Part shown: piece after piece, positions 8,828-18,957 of the stretch
Layout: the number at the start of each line of letters is the position of its first letter
Numbering within the stretch: the first letter of the stretch is position 1
DNA from: Bacteroidota bacterium
GTDB lineage: Bacteria; Bacteroidota; Ignavibacteria; Ignavibacteriales; Ignavibacteriaceae
Direction of reading: 5' to 3'
Assembly (NCBI GenBank): GCA_022564295.1
Contig: JADFLR010000017.1
Location: 1 to 64,000 of the forward strand
Length of the DNA: 64,000 bases
Notes under the pieces: generated by a model
Told to the model about the DNA's origin: nothing
The model's database searches: none
What the model saw: only the letters and a program-made list of their open reading frames with translations
Translations under genes and position numbers: made by a program

Positions 8828-9358
8828 ATGATTTTGGATTTACAACCAACTTTAGAAAATGAATTAATCATCTTAAGACCAATAAGTGAAAATGATTTTG
8901 AATCATTATATCAAGTGGCGAAAGACCCATTAATTTGGGAACAACATCCAAGTAAAGACCGATTTAGAAGAGATGTTTATGCAGACTTTTTTAAAGAGTC
9001 TATGGCTTCAAAAGGAGCGCTACTTATAATAGATAAAGCAAGCAACGAAGTAATTGGAAGCACAAGATTTAAACCAATTACTGGAGTTGAAACTGCTATT
9101 GAAATTGGTTGGTCGTTTCTATCAAGAAAATATTGGGGCGGAGTATTTAATAAATCTATGAAGAAATTAATGATTGACTACGCTTTCGAATCAATAGAAG
9201 ATGTCATTTTCTATATTGGAAAAGAAAATACACGTTCTCAAAAGGCTGTTGAGAAAATTGGTGGTATTAGAATAATAGAACCAAAATATCAGCATTTAAT
9301 TAAAAAAAATCAAAATGATTTCACCTATCTAATAAACAAGAAAGAATGGAAAAATTAA
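8828..9358 (+). CDS. GNAT family N-acetyltransferase (copy 1)
   Basis: 176 aa; ENELIILRPISENDF…YIGKENTRSQKAVEKIGG typical GNAT (RimJ-like). Confidence 0.9.
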   Translation: MILDLQPTLENELIILRPISENDFESLYQVAKDPLIWEQHPSKDRFRRDVYADFFKESMASKGALLIIDKASNEVIGSTRFKPITGVETAIEIGWSFLSRKYWGGVFNKSMKKLMIDYAFESIEDVIFYIGKENTRSQKAVEKIGGIRIIEPKYQHLIKKNQNDFTYLINKKEWKN

Positions 9359-9372
9359 TTAAAAGAATACCA

Positions 9373-9441
9373 GCCGCAAACAAAGTATTGACAATAATAG
9401 CTGCAAAGCGCAGATACTACGCATAGCCAAACCGTTGTGCG
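9373..9441 (+). repeat. attC-like imperfect palindrome (GCCGCAAACAAAG…CATAGCCAAACCGTTGTGCG)
   Basis: ~70 nt imperfect inverted repeat between cassette ORFs, right end CGTTGTGCG; resembles the site at 12677-12748. Confidence 0.5.
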
Positions 9442-9453
9442 TCATTATAAAAA

Positions 9454-10452
9454 ATGAATTCAAACAAAATGAAGGCAATTGTATGCACAAAATACGGACC
9501 TCCTGATGTTCTTCAGCTCAAAGAGGTAGACAAACCTACTCCGAAAGATAATGAAGTACTGATAAGAATATACGCCTCGACAGTAACATCAGGGGACGTG
9601 AGGATTCGAAGTTTCACATTCGCTCCCTGGTTCTGGCTCCCCGGGAAAATAATGTATGGTCTCACAGGACCAAGAAAACAAATATCAGGGAATGAGCTAG
9701 CTGGGGAAATTGAATTAGTAGGCAAAGATGTAACACGATTTAAGAAAGGTGACCAGGTGTTTGGAGCGACCAGCGGGTTATTGTTTGGTGGTACAAATGC
9801 CGAGTACAAATGTTTGCCTGAAGACGGGATGGTGGCACTCAAACCGGCCAATATGACCTATGAAGAAGCCGCCGCCGTTCCTATTGGGGGAGGTTCAGCA
9901 TTGCATTTTCTTAGAAAAGGAGCGATCCAGAGCGGACAAAAAGTCCTTATCTATGGAGCCTCTGGAAGTGTAGGCACTTTTGCAGTACAGCTTGCCAAAT
10001 ACTTCGTGGCAGAAGTGACCGGAGTATGCAGTACCACGAATGTAGAACTGGTGAAATCTCTGGGAGCCGATACGGTCATTGATTACACCAAAGAGGATTT
10101 TACCAAAAGCGGCCAGACCTATGACGCCATTTGTGATATGGCTATCAAGACTTCGTTTTCGCGTTGTAAAAGCTCCCTAAAGGAAAGAGGGGTCTATATT
10201 ACACTTGATTGGCCTCTTCTTCAGGCACTATGGACTTCAATGATAGGTAGCAAGAAAGTAATATTTGGGGTACCACCCGAAAGAATTGAAGATTTGAATT
10301 TCCTCAAAGAACTTATTGAGGCGGGAAAGATAAAATCGGTCATTGATAGACGCTATCCGTTGGAACAGACTGCCGAGGCTCATAGCTATGTTGACAAGGG
10401 TCACAAAAGGGGAAATGTAGTCATAACTGTGGAACATCATAACAAAGCCTAA
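9454..10452 (+). CDS. Medium-chain NAD(P)-dependent alcohol dehydrogenase / quinone oxidoreductase-like
   Basis: 332 aa; [47 protein letters not shown]. Confidence 0.9.
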   Translation: MNSNKMKAIVCTKYGPPDVLQLKEVDKPTPKDNEVLIRIYASTVTSGDVRIRSFTFAPWFWLPGKIMYGLTGPRKQISGNELAGEIELVGKDVTRFKKGDQVFGATSGLLFGGTNAEYKCLPEDGMVALKPANMTYEEAAAVPIGGGSALHFLRKGAIQSGQKVLIYGASGSVGTFAVQLAKYFVAEVTGVCSTTNVELVKSLGADTVIDYTKEDFTKSGQTYDAICDMAIKTSFSRCKSSLKERGVYITLDWPLLQALWTSMIGSKKVIFGVPPERIEDLNFLKELIEAGKIKSVIDRRYPLEQTAEAHSYVDKGHKRGNVVITVEHHNKA

Positions 10453-10480
10453 CAAATGAGTATGAATCCGTATCATTACA

Positions 10481-11383
10481 ATGGATATTAATAAAATGAC
10501 AAATAAACAGACAATACTGATTACTGGAGTGACTGGATCCATTGGGGGAGGAGCTGCGGTCGCACTGGCAAAACGTGGCGCTAGAGTTGTGTTGCTCGGG
10601 CGTAAGCTCGAGAGATTAGAAGCCAGGGTGGATTCTATCCGTGTGGCTTTATCTGAAGCGCAGATCGATTATCAGGATACGGACATTGCCACGCTGGTAA
10701 TCGACTTCTCTGATATGGAGTCCGTAAGGCTCGCGGCCGCGGAGGCGTTGAACCGATTTCCAATGATACATGGACTGATATTATCTGCCGTTGCCCAAAC
10801 CCCAAAAAAGGGTCCGAACATCCTGCCCAGCGGTCATAAGGTGATTTTTGCAACAAACGTCATGGGGCCGTTTCTGTTTACCCAGCTGTTGTTAGACAGG
10901 ATGCAGCAATCAGACGGATTGGTCCTTCATGTGATTGCACCATTCTATAAAGAAATCGACTTGGATGATCTTGAAAGCATCAAGAAACACAGCACAAATA
11001 CGGCGTACGAAAGGACCAAGACAATGCACCGAGTTATCGCTGCGGAGTTGGCTCGACGATATGAAGGAAAAATCTCCTCTGTCGCATTCAATCCTACGTT
11101 CATCATCGATAAAACAGATCCGGAGGTAAAGAAAAGGTGGCTATCCACACTCGTGGGGTTTTTCTTTTATATGGGGTCAGTTTTCTTTGCAAAGCCACCT
11201 GCGGTCGCGGGTGAGCCTATGGCAGACCTGTTGCTCTCTCATAAAGATCGTAGTGCAATCAATGGTGCTTTGTTCAAACTATATAAACGCATCAATAAAC
11301 CTGATAAAGCAATGAACGATGAGGTATTAGGAAAAAGGTTGTGGGATGAGTTGGTTTTACTAACAGGACTAACGCAAGAATGA
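10481..11383 (+). CDS. Short-chain dehydrogenase/reductase family protein
   Basis: 300 aa; ILITGVTGSIGGGAAVALAKRGARVVLLGRK. Confidence 0.85.
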   Translation: MDINKMTNKQTILITGVTGSIGGGAAVALAKRGARVVLLGRKLERLEARVDSIRVALSEAQIDYQDTDIATLVIDFSDMESVRLAAAEALNRFPMIHGLILSAVAQTPKKGPNILPSGHKVIFATNVMGPFLFTQLLLDRMQQSDGLVLHVIAPFYKEIDLDDLESIKKHSTNTAYERTKTMHRVIAAELARRYEGKISSVAFNPTFIIDKTDPEVKKRWLSTLVGFFFYMGSVFFAKPPAVAGEPMADLLLSHKDRSAINGALFKLYKRINKPDKAMNDEVLGKRLWDELVLLTGLTQE

Positions 11384-11430
11384 AGCCCGAAATGTAGTTA
11401 TAAAGATAAATTGAAAAAAATAACGAACAC

Positions 11431-11562
11431 ACAACAACGTATAAAAATAATAGCCTAAATTATGCGAGATTTAACTGTTTGTATCCCGAATAAAATTAGT
11501 AGTAAACTGAACTTTTCTACAACCACAATCGGCTACTATTCTTATACTTAACGTTGTAGTCA
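11431..11562 (+). repeat. attC-like imperfect palindrome: arms ACAACAACGTATAAAAATAATAGCC / GGCTACTATTCTTATACTTAACGTTGT
   Basis: Long inverted arms 11431-11455 and 11533-11559, right end AACGTTGTAG. Confidence 0.55.
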
Positions 11563-11580
11563 ATTGAAAAAAAACATAAT

Positions 11581-11796
11581 ATGAAAATATTTGGACAAAT
11601 TTTAATAGGTATCGGATTAACACTTTTAATAGGAGGAATTGCAAGTTTTTATTTTGATAATGTTGAACTTGATTATTGGTTTGGAAAAATCAATTCTGAA
11701 TATGGTCGTTTTTTGTGGATATTAGTAAATCTAAGTATTGCTTTAATTGGATTTTCACTCATTCGGTTTACTAATCGAAAATCAAAAAAGAAATGA
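11581..11796 (+). CDS. Small two-TM membrane protein
   Basis: 71 aa; two hydrophobic segments; cassette-like context. Confidence 0.65.
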   Translation: MKIFGQILIGIGLTLLIGGIASFYFDNVELDYWFGKINSEYGRFLWILVNLSIALIGFSLIRFTNRKSKKK

Positions 11797-11905
11797 ACAA
11801 CATAGAACTTAACAAAGTATGATGATGGAATTGAGTTTTATGTTTCCATATGTATTGGAAATCTAACGGTAATAAATAAAGAAGTACTGGGACAGAATAA
11901 AAACT

Positions 11906-12037
11906 GGCTACAACAAAGTGTATAAATCATTGGGCAATAAATGATTAAATCAATGTTAGTGCTTTTATATAAACTAAGATATAAACCGAAAATGAAGCGT
12001 TTCAAAATGCCAAACGCTTCTTACACTCACCGTTAGC
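11906..12037 (+). repeat. attC-like imperfect palindrome: GGCTACAACAAAGTGTATAAATCATTGGGC … GCCAAACGCTTCTTACACTCACCGTTAGC, with nested perfect GAAGCGTTT/AAACGCTTC
   Basis: Inverted arms read by eye; nested 9-bp arms at 11994-12002 and 12012-12020. Confidence 0.5.
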
Positions 12038-12131
12038 TACAAGCGGGAAAAAATAAAACTACAATTGGACAAATCAAATCATCAGAATTAGGTAATTGAA
12101 ATTCATTGAATTTAAGCTAAACAATATGAAA

Positions 12132-12662
12132 ATGATTTTGGATTTACAACCAACTTTAGAAAATGAATTGATCATCTTAAGACCAATAAGTGAAAATGAT
12201 TTTGAATCATTATATCAAGTGGCGAAAGACTCATTAATTTGGGAACAACATCCAAGTAAAGACCGATTTAGAAGAGATGTTTATGCAGACTTTTTTAAAG
12301 AGTCTATGGATTCAAAAGGAGCTTTACTTGTAATAGATAAATCAAGCAACGAAGTAATTGGAAGCACAAGATTTAAGCAAATTATTGGAGCTGAATCTGC
12401 TGTTGAAATTGGATGGTCGTTTCTATCAAGAAAATATTGGGGCGGAGTATTTAATAAATCTATGAAGAAATTAATGATTGACTACGCTTTCGAATCAATA
12501 GAAGATGTCATTTTCTATATTGGAAAAGAAAATACACGTTCTCAAAAGGCTGTTGAGAAAATTGGTGGTATTAGAATAACAGAACCAAAATATCAGCATT
12601 TAATTAAAAAAAATCAAAATGATTTCACCTATCTAATAAACAAGAAAGAATGGAAAAATTAA
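12132..12662 (+). CDS. GNAT family N-acetyltransferase (copy 2)
   Basis: Start matched to copy 1; about 10 differences in 176 aa from 8828..9358. Confidence 0.9.
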   Translation: MILDLQPTLENELIILRPISENDFESLYQVAKDSLIWEQHPSKDRFRRDVYADFFKESMDSKGALLVIDKSSNEVIGSTRFKQIIGAESAVEIGWSFLSRKYWGGVFNKSMKKLMIDYAFESIEDVIFYIGKENTRSQKAVEKIGGIRITEPKYQHLIKKNQNDFTYLINKKEWKN

Positions 12663-12676
12663 TTAAAAGAATGCCA

Positions 12677-12748
12677 GCCGCAAACAAAAGCTATGACGAT
12701 AATAGTTGCTAAGAGCAGCTACTGCACATAGCCAAATCGTTCGCACAC
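12677..12748 (+). repeat. attC-like imperfect palindrome: GCCGCAAACAAAAGCTATGACGATAATAGTTGC-taaga-GCAGCTACTGCACATAGCCAAATCGTTCGC
   Basis: ~70 nt folded structure: GCTATG/CATAGC and AGTTGC/GCAGCT pairings. Confidence 0.55.
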
Positions 12749-12753
12749 ATAAG

Positions 12754-13326
12754 ATGAAAATCAGACTACTAATAATATTTTTACTAATTTTTAACCTTGC
12801 ATATAGTCAGGTTAAAGATACGTTGAGTGTATCAGCACTGAAATTGACGGAACAAGAAGTAACTTATGATCCAGCTTATTTTTTGATCGATTATCCAAAT
12901 GGTGATATTCCGAGTGATAAAGGAGTTTGTACAGATGTAATTATTAGGGCATACCGATTAATTGGAATTGATTTACAAAAAGATGTTCACGAGGATATGA
13001 AAGCTAACTTTGATAAATATCCTAAAGATTGGGGATTAAAAAAACCTGATAAAAATATTGATCACAGAAGAGTTCCTAATTTAATGACTCTGTTTGAAAG
13101 AAAAGGAACCGTAAAACCGATTACGATAAAACCAGAGGATTATTTACCAGGCGATTTAGTCTGTTGGAATTTAGGGGGCGGAATTTTACATATTGGAATT
13201 GTAGTTCATATAAAATCTGATTACGGATTAAGATATTTAATTGTCCATAACATAGGAGCAGGACAGGTGATGGAAGATTGTTTGTTCGACTTTAACATAA
13301 TTGGGCATTACAGATATAAAAATTAA
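12754..13326 (+). CDS. DUF1287 domain-containing secreted protein
   Basis: Signal peptide MKIRLLIIFLLIFNLAYSQ; DYPNGDIPSDKGVCTDVIIRAYR…PGDLVCWNLGGGILHIGIV; start moved to 12754. Confidence 0.85.
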   Translation: MKIRLLIIFLLIFNLAYSQVKDTLSVSALKLTEQEVTYDPAYFLIDYPNGDIPSDKGVCTDVIIRAYRLIGIDLQKDVHEDMKANFDKYPKDWGLKKPDKNIDHRRVPNLMTLFERKGTVKPITIKPEDYLPGDLVCWNLGGGILHIGIVVHIKSDYGLRYLIVHNIGAGQVMEDCLFDFNIIGHYRYKN

Positions 13327-13398
13327 TTACGTCTGCTAACAATGGCTATAATTCAGCTCGACGATGAGTAAAAATGAATACCGTTCTAAACTTTTACT

Positions 13399-14994
13399 CT
13401 ATTTCTTCTTATACTCAAAATGTTCCTCAGAAAAATATTTTTTCGTCATCTTTTTTAATGAGGTGGAAAGTAAAACAATTGCAATAAGATTCGGGAAGGT
13501 CATAAATCCTAAAGCTGCATCACCGAAAGACCACACAGCTTCCAACTCGGCTACAGCCCCAATAAATACGAATAAAACAAATAACCATTTATATGGTAAA
13601 ATAGCTTTCTCACCGAATAAATAATTAGCAGAACGGTCTCCGTAAAACGACCAGCTAATTGCAGTTGAGATTGCAAAAAGTAAAACTGAAACTGTAACAA
13701 TTTTATCACCGTACGCAGTTAACCAGCTTAGTCCTTCTTTAAAAGCAAACGATGTTAAAAGACTGCTGTTAAGCATTTCACCACTGAAATTCGGGTCAAT
13801 CCTTTCAACAAAAAATTGTGTGTGATGCCATGCATTTGTAACAAGAATAACCAATCCGGTTAAGCTGCAAATTATAATTGTATCGATAATTGGACCTAAC
13901 ATTGCAACCGTACCTTCGCGTATAGGATAATTTGTTTTTGCAGTTGAGTGTGCTATTGCCGCACTTCCTTGTCCCGCTTCATTCGAGTACAATCCGCGTT
14001 TTACACCCCAGAGCATTGTATTTAAAATAACAATAAACATTCCTCCGGTTACTCCGGCAATTTGTGCGGGAGGGTTAAACGCCATACTAAATATAAGATC
14101 AAAGCTTTTTCCTATTTCGGAATAGTTAGCCATTAAAATAAGAAGAGTTGCGAATACATAAATAGCTGCCATAATTGGAGCGAGGTAACCAGTTACACGC
14201 CCTATCCTTCTTATACCTCCGATGATTACCATACCAACAAGTGCAGCTAAAACTAATCCGTTTATAACTTGCTGATATGAAACTGCAAAGCTGCTCCAAA
14301 GCACATGTTTAACTGTTAGGAAATGATTTGCACCAAGCAGTTGAACAGTTTCGGAATAAATCTGATCTGAAACTGTGAACGATTGAATTGCATTACCTGT
14401 TGCAAACGAGCAGATAACAGCAAAGCTGGCAAATGCAACAGCGAGCCAGCGCCAGTTTCTGCCAAGTCCTTTTTCGATAGTGTACATCGGTCCGCCGGCA
14501 GTATTTCCATCTTTATCAATATCTCTGTATTCAATTGCTAATGATGCTTCGGCATACTTTAAAGTTGTACCGAAGAATGCAGTTATCCACATCCAGAATA
14601 ATGCGCCCGGTCCTCCGTAATAAATTGCCGTAGCTACACCTGCAATATTTCCGATTCCAACAGTAGCGGATAGAGCAGTTGTTAAAGCTCTAAAATGATT
14701 CAAATCGCCCGGATCATCCGGGTTATCGTACTTACCCATGGTTACTTTAATACCATGCCACATATAACGAAGCTGGGGGAAGCCGAGTTTAATAGTTATA
14801 AATACACCCGTACCAACTAACGCAATAACCATTAAAGGAATAAGTCCTAACGGGAGATCTTTACTTGGGAATGATTTGAAGAAATCAAAATTACCCGGGA
14901 ATGACCAAACGGTTTCGAAAAATTCAACCCCGCCAATAATCAGCACAATTATTATAATACCAAAAGCTAAAATACCGGCTGTACTTTTTTTCAT
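13399..14994 (-). CDS. Alanine/glycine:cation symporter (AGCS) family transporter
   Basis: 531 aa; ALTTALSATVGIGNIAGVATAI; GGPGALFWMW; SNEAGQGSAAIAHSTAKT. Confidence 0.92.
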   Translation of the reverse strand: MKKSTAGILAFGIIIIVLIIGGVEFFETVWSFPGNFDFFKSFPSKDLPLGLIPLMVIALVGTGVFITIKLGFPQLRYMWHGIKVTMGKYDNPDDPGDLNHFRALTTALSATVGIGNIAGVATAIYYGGPGALFWMWITAFFGTTLKYAEASLAIEYRDIDKDGNTAGGPMYTIEKGLGRNWRWLAVAFASFAVICSFATGNAIQSFTVSDQIYSETVQLLGANHFLTVKHVLWSSFAVSYQQVINGLVLAALVGMVIIGGIRRIGRVTGYLAPIMAAIYVFATLLILMANYSEIGKSFDLIFSMAFNPPAQIAGVTGGMFIVILNTMLWGVKRGLYSNEAGQGSAAIAHSTAKTNYPIREGTVAMLGPIIDTIIICSLTGLVILVTNAWHHTQFFVERIDPNFSGEMLNSSLLTSFAFKEGLSWLTAYGDKIVTVSVLLFAISTAISWSFYGDRSANYLFGEKAILPYKWLFVLFVFIGAVAELEAVWSFGDAALGFMTFPNLIAIVLLSTSLKKMTKKYFSEEHFEYKKK

Positions 14995-15054
14995 TTATTA
15001 AATGCTCTTCTTAGTTAGTAAGAATTGAAACTATTATTCGTATATGTTCTGTCT

Positions 15055-16440
15055 TCAGCTAAACATATTTATTATTTTATCTAATATTCCGATGGAATGT
15101 AGCAGAACTAAAAATATTAAAACCGGAGCAAAGAATCTCAAAAATATCTTCCAGAATTTTATCACCCAGGGGTTATTATCAAAAAGCTTTTCCGCTCCTT
15201 CACGAAGATTGACGAGTGCTTTATCAAATCCCCAAACCCAGGCAACAAATATGGAAATCAAAAGACCGCCAAGAGGCAGTAATATATTGGATGCAATGAA
15301 ATCAACAAAAGCAAAAAAGTTTAATCCGAAAATTTTAAAATCGGCTAACACATTAAACGAAAGAGCACTTGGAATACCAAGAATGGAAATAACTAAAGCA
15401 AGTACAATTACGGCTCTATGCCTTTGCCATCCTCTTTCATCTACAAAATAAGATACAACTACCTGAAGTAAAGATATTGATGAAGTTAAGGCAGCAATTG
15501 TAAGCAGCACGAAAAATAGAATTGAAAAAATGTAGCCACCAGGCATCTTTATAAAAACACTAGGTAAAGTATGAAAAATCAATCCTGGTCCTGCTGCGGG
15601 ATCCAAGCCAACTGCAAATACCGAAGTGAAAATTGCAATGCCTGCTATCAATGCTATTAGAGTATCGAGAAAGACAATTTGCAAAGCAGAATTAGGAACA
15701 CTTGTTTTTTTAGACATGTAACTGCCGTAAGTAAGCATGGCACCCATCCCCAAACTCAAAGTGAAAAACGCATGACCCAAAGCAATTAAAACTGATTGAG
15801 GACCTATTTTACTCCAATCCGGGTCCCATAAAAACTTCATTCCGTTTTCTGCACCTTCAAGTGTAAGTCCGCGGATCATAAGGATAATTAAAAGGAAAAA
15901 GAGGATTGGCATCATAATTTTACTGCCGCGTTCAATTCCTTTTCGAATTCCCGCCCAGACAATTACAGCAGTGATCAGCATAAATAAAATAAAATATCCG
16001 AGATTCCAGAAAATATTTCCTACGAGGTCGTTAAAATAATTTGCTGATGAAGTTGGTTCGGTGAAATTGAAAAAACTTCCTTTTAATGCTTCAACAATGT
16101 AGCCGAGTGCCCAGCCAGCTATAACAGCGTAGAATGATAAAATTAAAAATCCACCGACAATGCCCATTCCGCCAACGCTTGCCCAAAATTTTGAATTACT
16201 TAATTTGCGAAATGCACCAACCGGGTCTCGTTGTGTGGTTCTGCCTATTAGTATTTCTGCAATTAAAACGGGAAGACCAATTACTGCAATACATATTAAG
16301 TAAACTATTATGAAAGATGCGCCGCCGTTTTCTCCGGCGATGTAAGGGAATTTCCAGATATTGCCAAGTCCGATTGCTGAACCTGCTGCTGCTAAAATGA
16401 AACCGGTTTTTGATCCCCAACTTTCTCTTTTATTCTCCAT
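15055..16440 (-). CDS. Sodium-dependent neurotransmitter-type (NSS/SNF) transporter
   Basis: 461 aa; SKTGFILAAAGSAIGLGNIWKFPYIAGENGG. Confidence 0.93.
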   Translation of the reverse strand: MENKRESWGSKTGFILAAAGSAIGLGNIWKFPYIAGENGGASFIIVYLICIAVIGLPVLIAEILIGRTTQRDPVGAFRKLSNSKFWASVGGMGIVGGFLILSFYAVIAGWALGYIVEALKGSFFNFTEPTSSANYFNDLVGNIFWNLGYFILFMLITAVIVWAGIRKGIERGSKIMMPILFFLLIILMIRGLTLEGAENGMKFLWDPDWSKIGPQSVLIALGHAFFTLSLGMGAMLTYGSYMSKKTSVPNSALQIVFLDTLIALIAGIAIFTSVFAVGLDPAAGPGLIFHTLPSVFIKMPGGYIFSILFFVLLTIAALTSSISLLQVVVSYFVDERGWQRHRAVIVLALVISILGIPSALSFNVLADFKIFGLNFFAFVDFIASNILLPLGGLLISIFVAWVWGFDKALVNLREGAEKLFDNNPWVIKFWKIFLRFFAPVLIFLVLLHSIGILDKIINMFS

Positions 16441-16647
16441 ACTGCTCCGGTTGGTTTTTACTTTAAGATATTGAAACTTTTAATTTTGAATAATTTGATT
16501 AGGAATATGAAGACTTTGAACTTTAATTTCAAATGAAAAGTTAAAAAATATTAAATTAGTTTCAATACAAATTCTTATCGAATGAGAATTAATTATTTTA
16601 CATAAGTTTAATATTATCTTATCATACTTAATACTATTTTGATTTAG

Positions 16648-17676
16648 ATGGCAAAGACTCTTAAATTAAGTTATCTTCCATACACACTAAAACTGAAACA
16701 CACTTTTACAGTTTCATCTTTTTCAAGAAATGAAACACCGGTAGTTTTAACAGAGATAGAATACGACGGCAAAGTTGGTTATGGTGAAGCTTCGCTGCCC
16801 CAGTATCTTGGTGAAACCCAGGAAAGTGTGATGGGCTTTTTATCTAAAATTGATTTTAGACAATTTGAAGATCCTTTGGATAGTGAAAACATATTAAATT
16901 ATGTAGATAATATTGAAGAAGGAAACAACGCTGCTAAAGCATCTGTTGATATTGCTTTACACGATCTAATCGGAAAGCTGTTAAAGATACCGCTATATAA
17001 ATATTTTGGTTTAACAAAACCTGTGAACGCTTACACGTCCTATACAATTGGTATTGATAGCAAAGAAATCATCAAAACAAAAATAGATGAAGGAAATGAT
17101 TTTAAATATCTGAAGATAAAACTCGGAAGGGGAAACGATAAAGAAATAATTGAAACAATTCGATCGGTAACAAATAAACCATTGTATGTTGATGTGAATC
17201 AGGGTTGGAACAATAAACAAGAAGCATTAGAAATGATTGAATGGCTGTTTGAGAAAAATGTAATTTTAATTGAGCAGCCGCTGCCAAAAGAAAATATTGA
17301 TGATATTGCATGGTTGAATGAAAAAAGTCCTTTACCAATTATCGCAGATGAGTCAATTAAGAGATTGAATGATATCGACAAAGTAAAAGGCATTTACTCA
17401 GGTATAAATATTAAGTTGATGAAATCAACCGGATTAAGAGAAGCATTATTGATGATAAATAAAGCAAGGGATTTTGGATTAAAGGTTATGCTTGGATGTA
17501 TGACAGAAACTTCTTGTGCAGTAAGTGCCGCAGCACATCTTTCATCACTTGCGGATTGGATTGATTTGGATGGTCCGCTTATGATTTCCAATGATTTGTT
17601 TGATGGAATATCGTATATTAAGGGTGAGATTAAAATAAACAAATTACCGGGGATTGGATTGATAAAAAAATTCTGA
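16648..17676 (+). CDS. Enolase-superfamily dipeptide epimerase (L-Ala-D/L-Glu epimerase-like)
   Basis: 342 aa; LKIKLGRG; YVDVNQGW; IEQPLP; ADES; GCMTETSCAVSAAAHL. Confidence 0.88.
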   Translation: MAKTLKLSYLPYTLKLKHTFTVSSFSRNETPVVLTEIEYDGKVGYGEASLPQYLGETQESVMGFLSKIDFRQFEDPLDSENILNYVDNIEEGNNAAKASVDIALHDLIGKLLKIPLYKYFGLTKPVNAYTSYTIGIDSKEIIKTKIDEGNDFKYLKIKLGRGNDKEIIETIRSVTNKPLYVDVNQGWNNKQEALEMIEWLFEKNVILIEQPLPKENIDDIAWLNEKSPLPIIADESIKRLNDIDKVKGIYSGINIKLMKSTGLREALLMINKARDFGLKVMLGCMTETSCAVSAAAHLSSLADWIDLDGPLMISNDLFDGISYIKGEIKINKLPGIGLIKKF

Positions 17677-17790
17677 TTTATTGAATAAAAAAAGTATATT
17701 GTTTAAAAAAGCATATTATTAGTCGATTTATTATTGATAAAATAATTCTTATTTTTAAGCAATAGAATATAAAAATATTAAGGAGTTGTT

Positions 17791-18417
17791 ATGAGTAAAT
17801 TATTTGTTTCAAACAAAGATGAAACAGCCAGAATGTTTAAGAGCGATTTTTTAGAAGCATTTTCAAAAATACATTGGACTGTACCACTTTTTATTTACGT
17901 TCCTGTAATTGGATATTTATTTTATTTAACAATTGTTGATAAAATACCTGCATTAGAAATTATCGGGCTAATTGCTGCGGGATTATTTATCTGGACAATC
18001 ACCGAATATTTATTACATCGATTTATTTTTCACTTTCATACCACAAGCAATTTTGGGAAGCGTATAACTTTTATGTTTCATGGCGTTCATCACGATTATC
18101 CTAACGACACCAAAAGATTAGTTATGCCTCCTGCGGTTAGCATTCCTTTAGCTACAGGATTTTTCTTTCTCTTTAAAGTCTTAGTTGGCGATATTTTTGT
18201 AGCGCCTTTCTTTATTGGTTTTATTGCGGGGTATTTATTTTATGATATTTCGCATTACGCCATTCATCACTTTAATATGCATAGTAAATTCTGGTTGGTT
18301 ATAAAAAATCATCATATGATTCATCATTATCAGAGACCGGAGTTAGGGTTTGGTGTTAGTTCTCCTTTATGGGATTTAATATTAAAAACCGGTTATGATG
18401 CAAAGAAAAAAGACTAA
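17791..18417 (+). CDS. Fatty acid hydroxylase/sterol desaturase family membrane protein
   Basis: 208 aa; His motifs HRFIFH, HGVHHDYP, HYAIHHF, HHMIHHY. Confidence 0.87.
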   Translation: MSKLFVSNKDETARMFKSDFLEAFSKIHWTVPLFIYVPVIGYLFYLTIVDKIPALEIIGLIAAGLFIWTITEYLLHRFIFHFHTTSNFGKRITFMFHGVHHDYPNDTKRLVMPPAVSIPLATGFFFLFKVLVGDIFVAPFFIGFIAGYLFYDISHYAIHHFNMHSKFWLVIKNHHMIHHYQRPELGFGVSSPLWDLILKTGYDAKKKD

Positions 18418-18466
18418 TTTTATTGTAAAAATAATTCTTAATTAGTTAGTACTTCGCATAATTGCA

Positions 18467-18850
18467 GTGACATCTAAAAGAAATAAAATATTAGTAGTTG
18501 AAGATAATACCGAAACACAGCTTATCATAAAGGTTAACTTACGGGATGTTTACGATGTTGAGATAACCAATAATGCAGATGACGCCATTTCATTAATTAA
18601 AAACAATAGTTTCGATCTTGTTTTACTTGATATTAATTTAGGAAATGGTAAAGATGGAAGGGATGTTTTAAATATGATTAAGAAAGAACCTGATTATTCC
18701 ATTCTGCCGGTAATTATTATTACTGCATACGATATAAAAGAAGATGAAAAAGATCTACTAATGAAATTATCCTGTGATTATTTGGAAAAACCACTCGATA
18801 AGAAGGTGCTGCTTAATTCTATTGGCAGTTGTCTTAGTTCAGCTAAGTGA
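18467..18850 (+). CDS. Single-domain response regulator (GTG start)
   Basis: 127 aa; LVVEDN, DLVLLDINLG, ITAYD, EKPLDK. Confidence 0.88.
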   Translation: MTSKRNKILVVEDNTETQLIIKVNLRDVYDVEITNNADDAISLIKNNSFDLVLLDINLGNGKDGRDVLNMIKKEPDYSILPVIIITAYDIKEDEKDLLMKLSCDYLEKPLDKKVLLNSIGSCLSSAK

Positions 18851-18929
18851 GATGAATTTATTTAATAACTCAAGTTGACCGCCTACAATAAAACTGTTAA
18901 AACGGTTAGAAAGGCACTTTTTTATTTCG

Positions 18930-18957
18930 GTAACCCACGACTTAAGTCTTGGGTTAC
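18930..18957. repeat. 28-bp near-perfect palindrome GTAACCCACGACTTAAGTCTTGGGTTAC
   Basis: One mismatched pair; intergenic; flanked by AACGGTTA/TAACCGTT/AACGGTTA copies. Confidence 0.7.

Noticed and set aside
9454-11383. MDR-SDR pair as a biosynthetic gene cluster
   Set aside because: Only two tailoring-type oxidoreductases and no core biosynthetic enzyme; cassette interpretation fits better.
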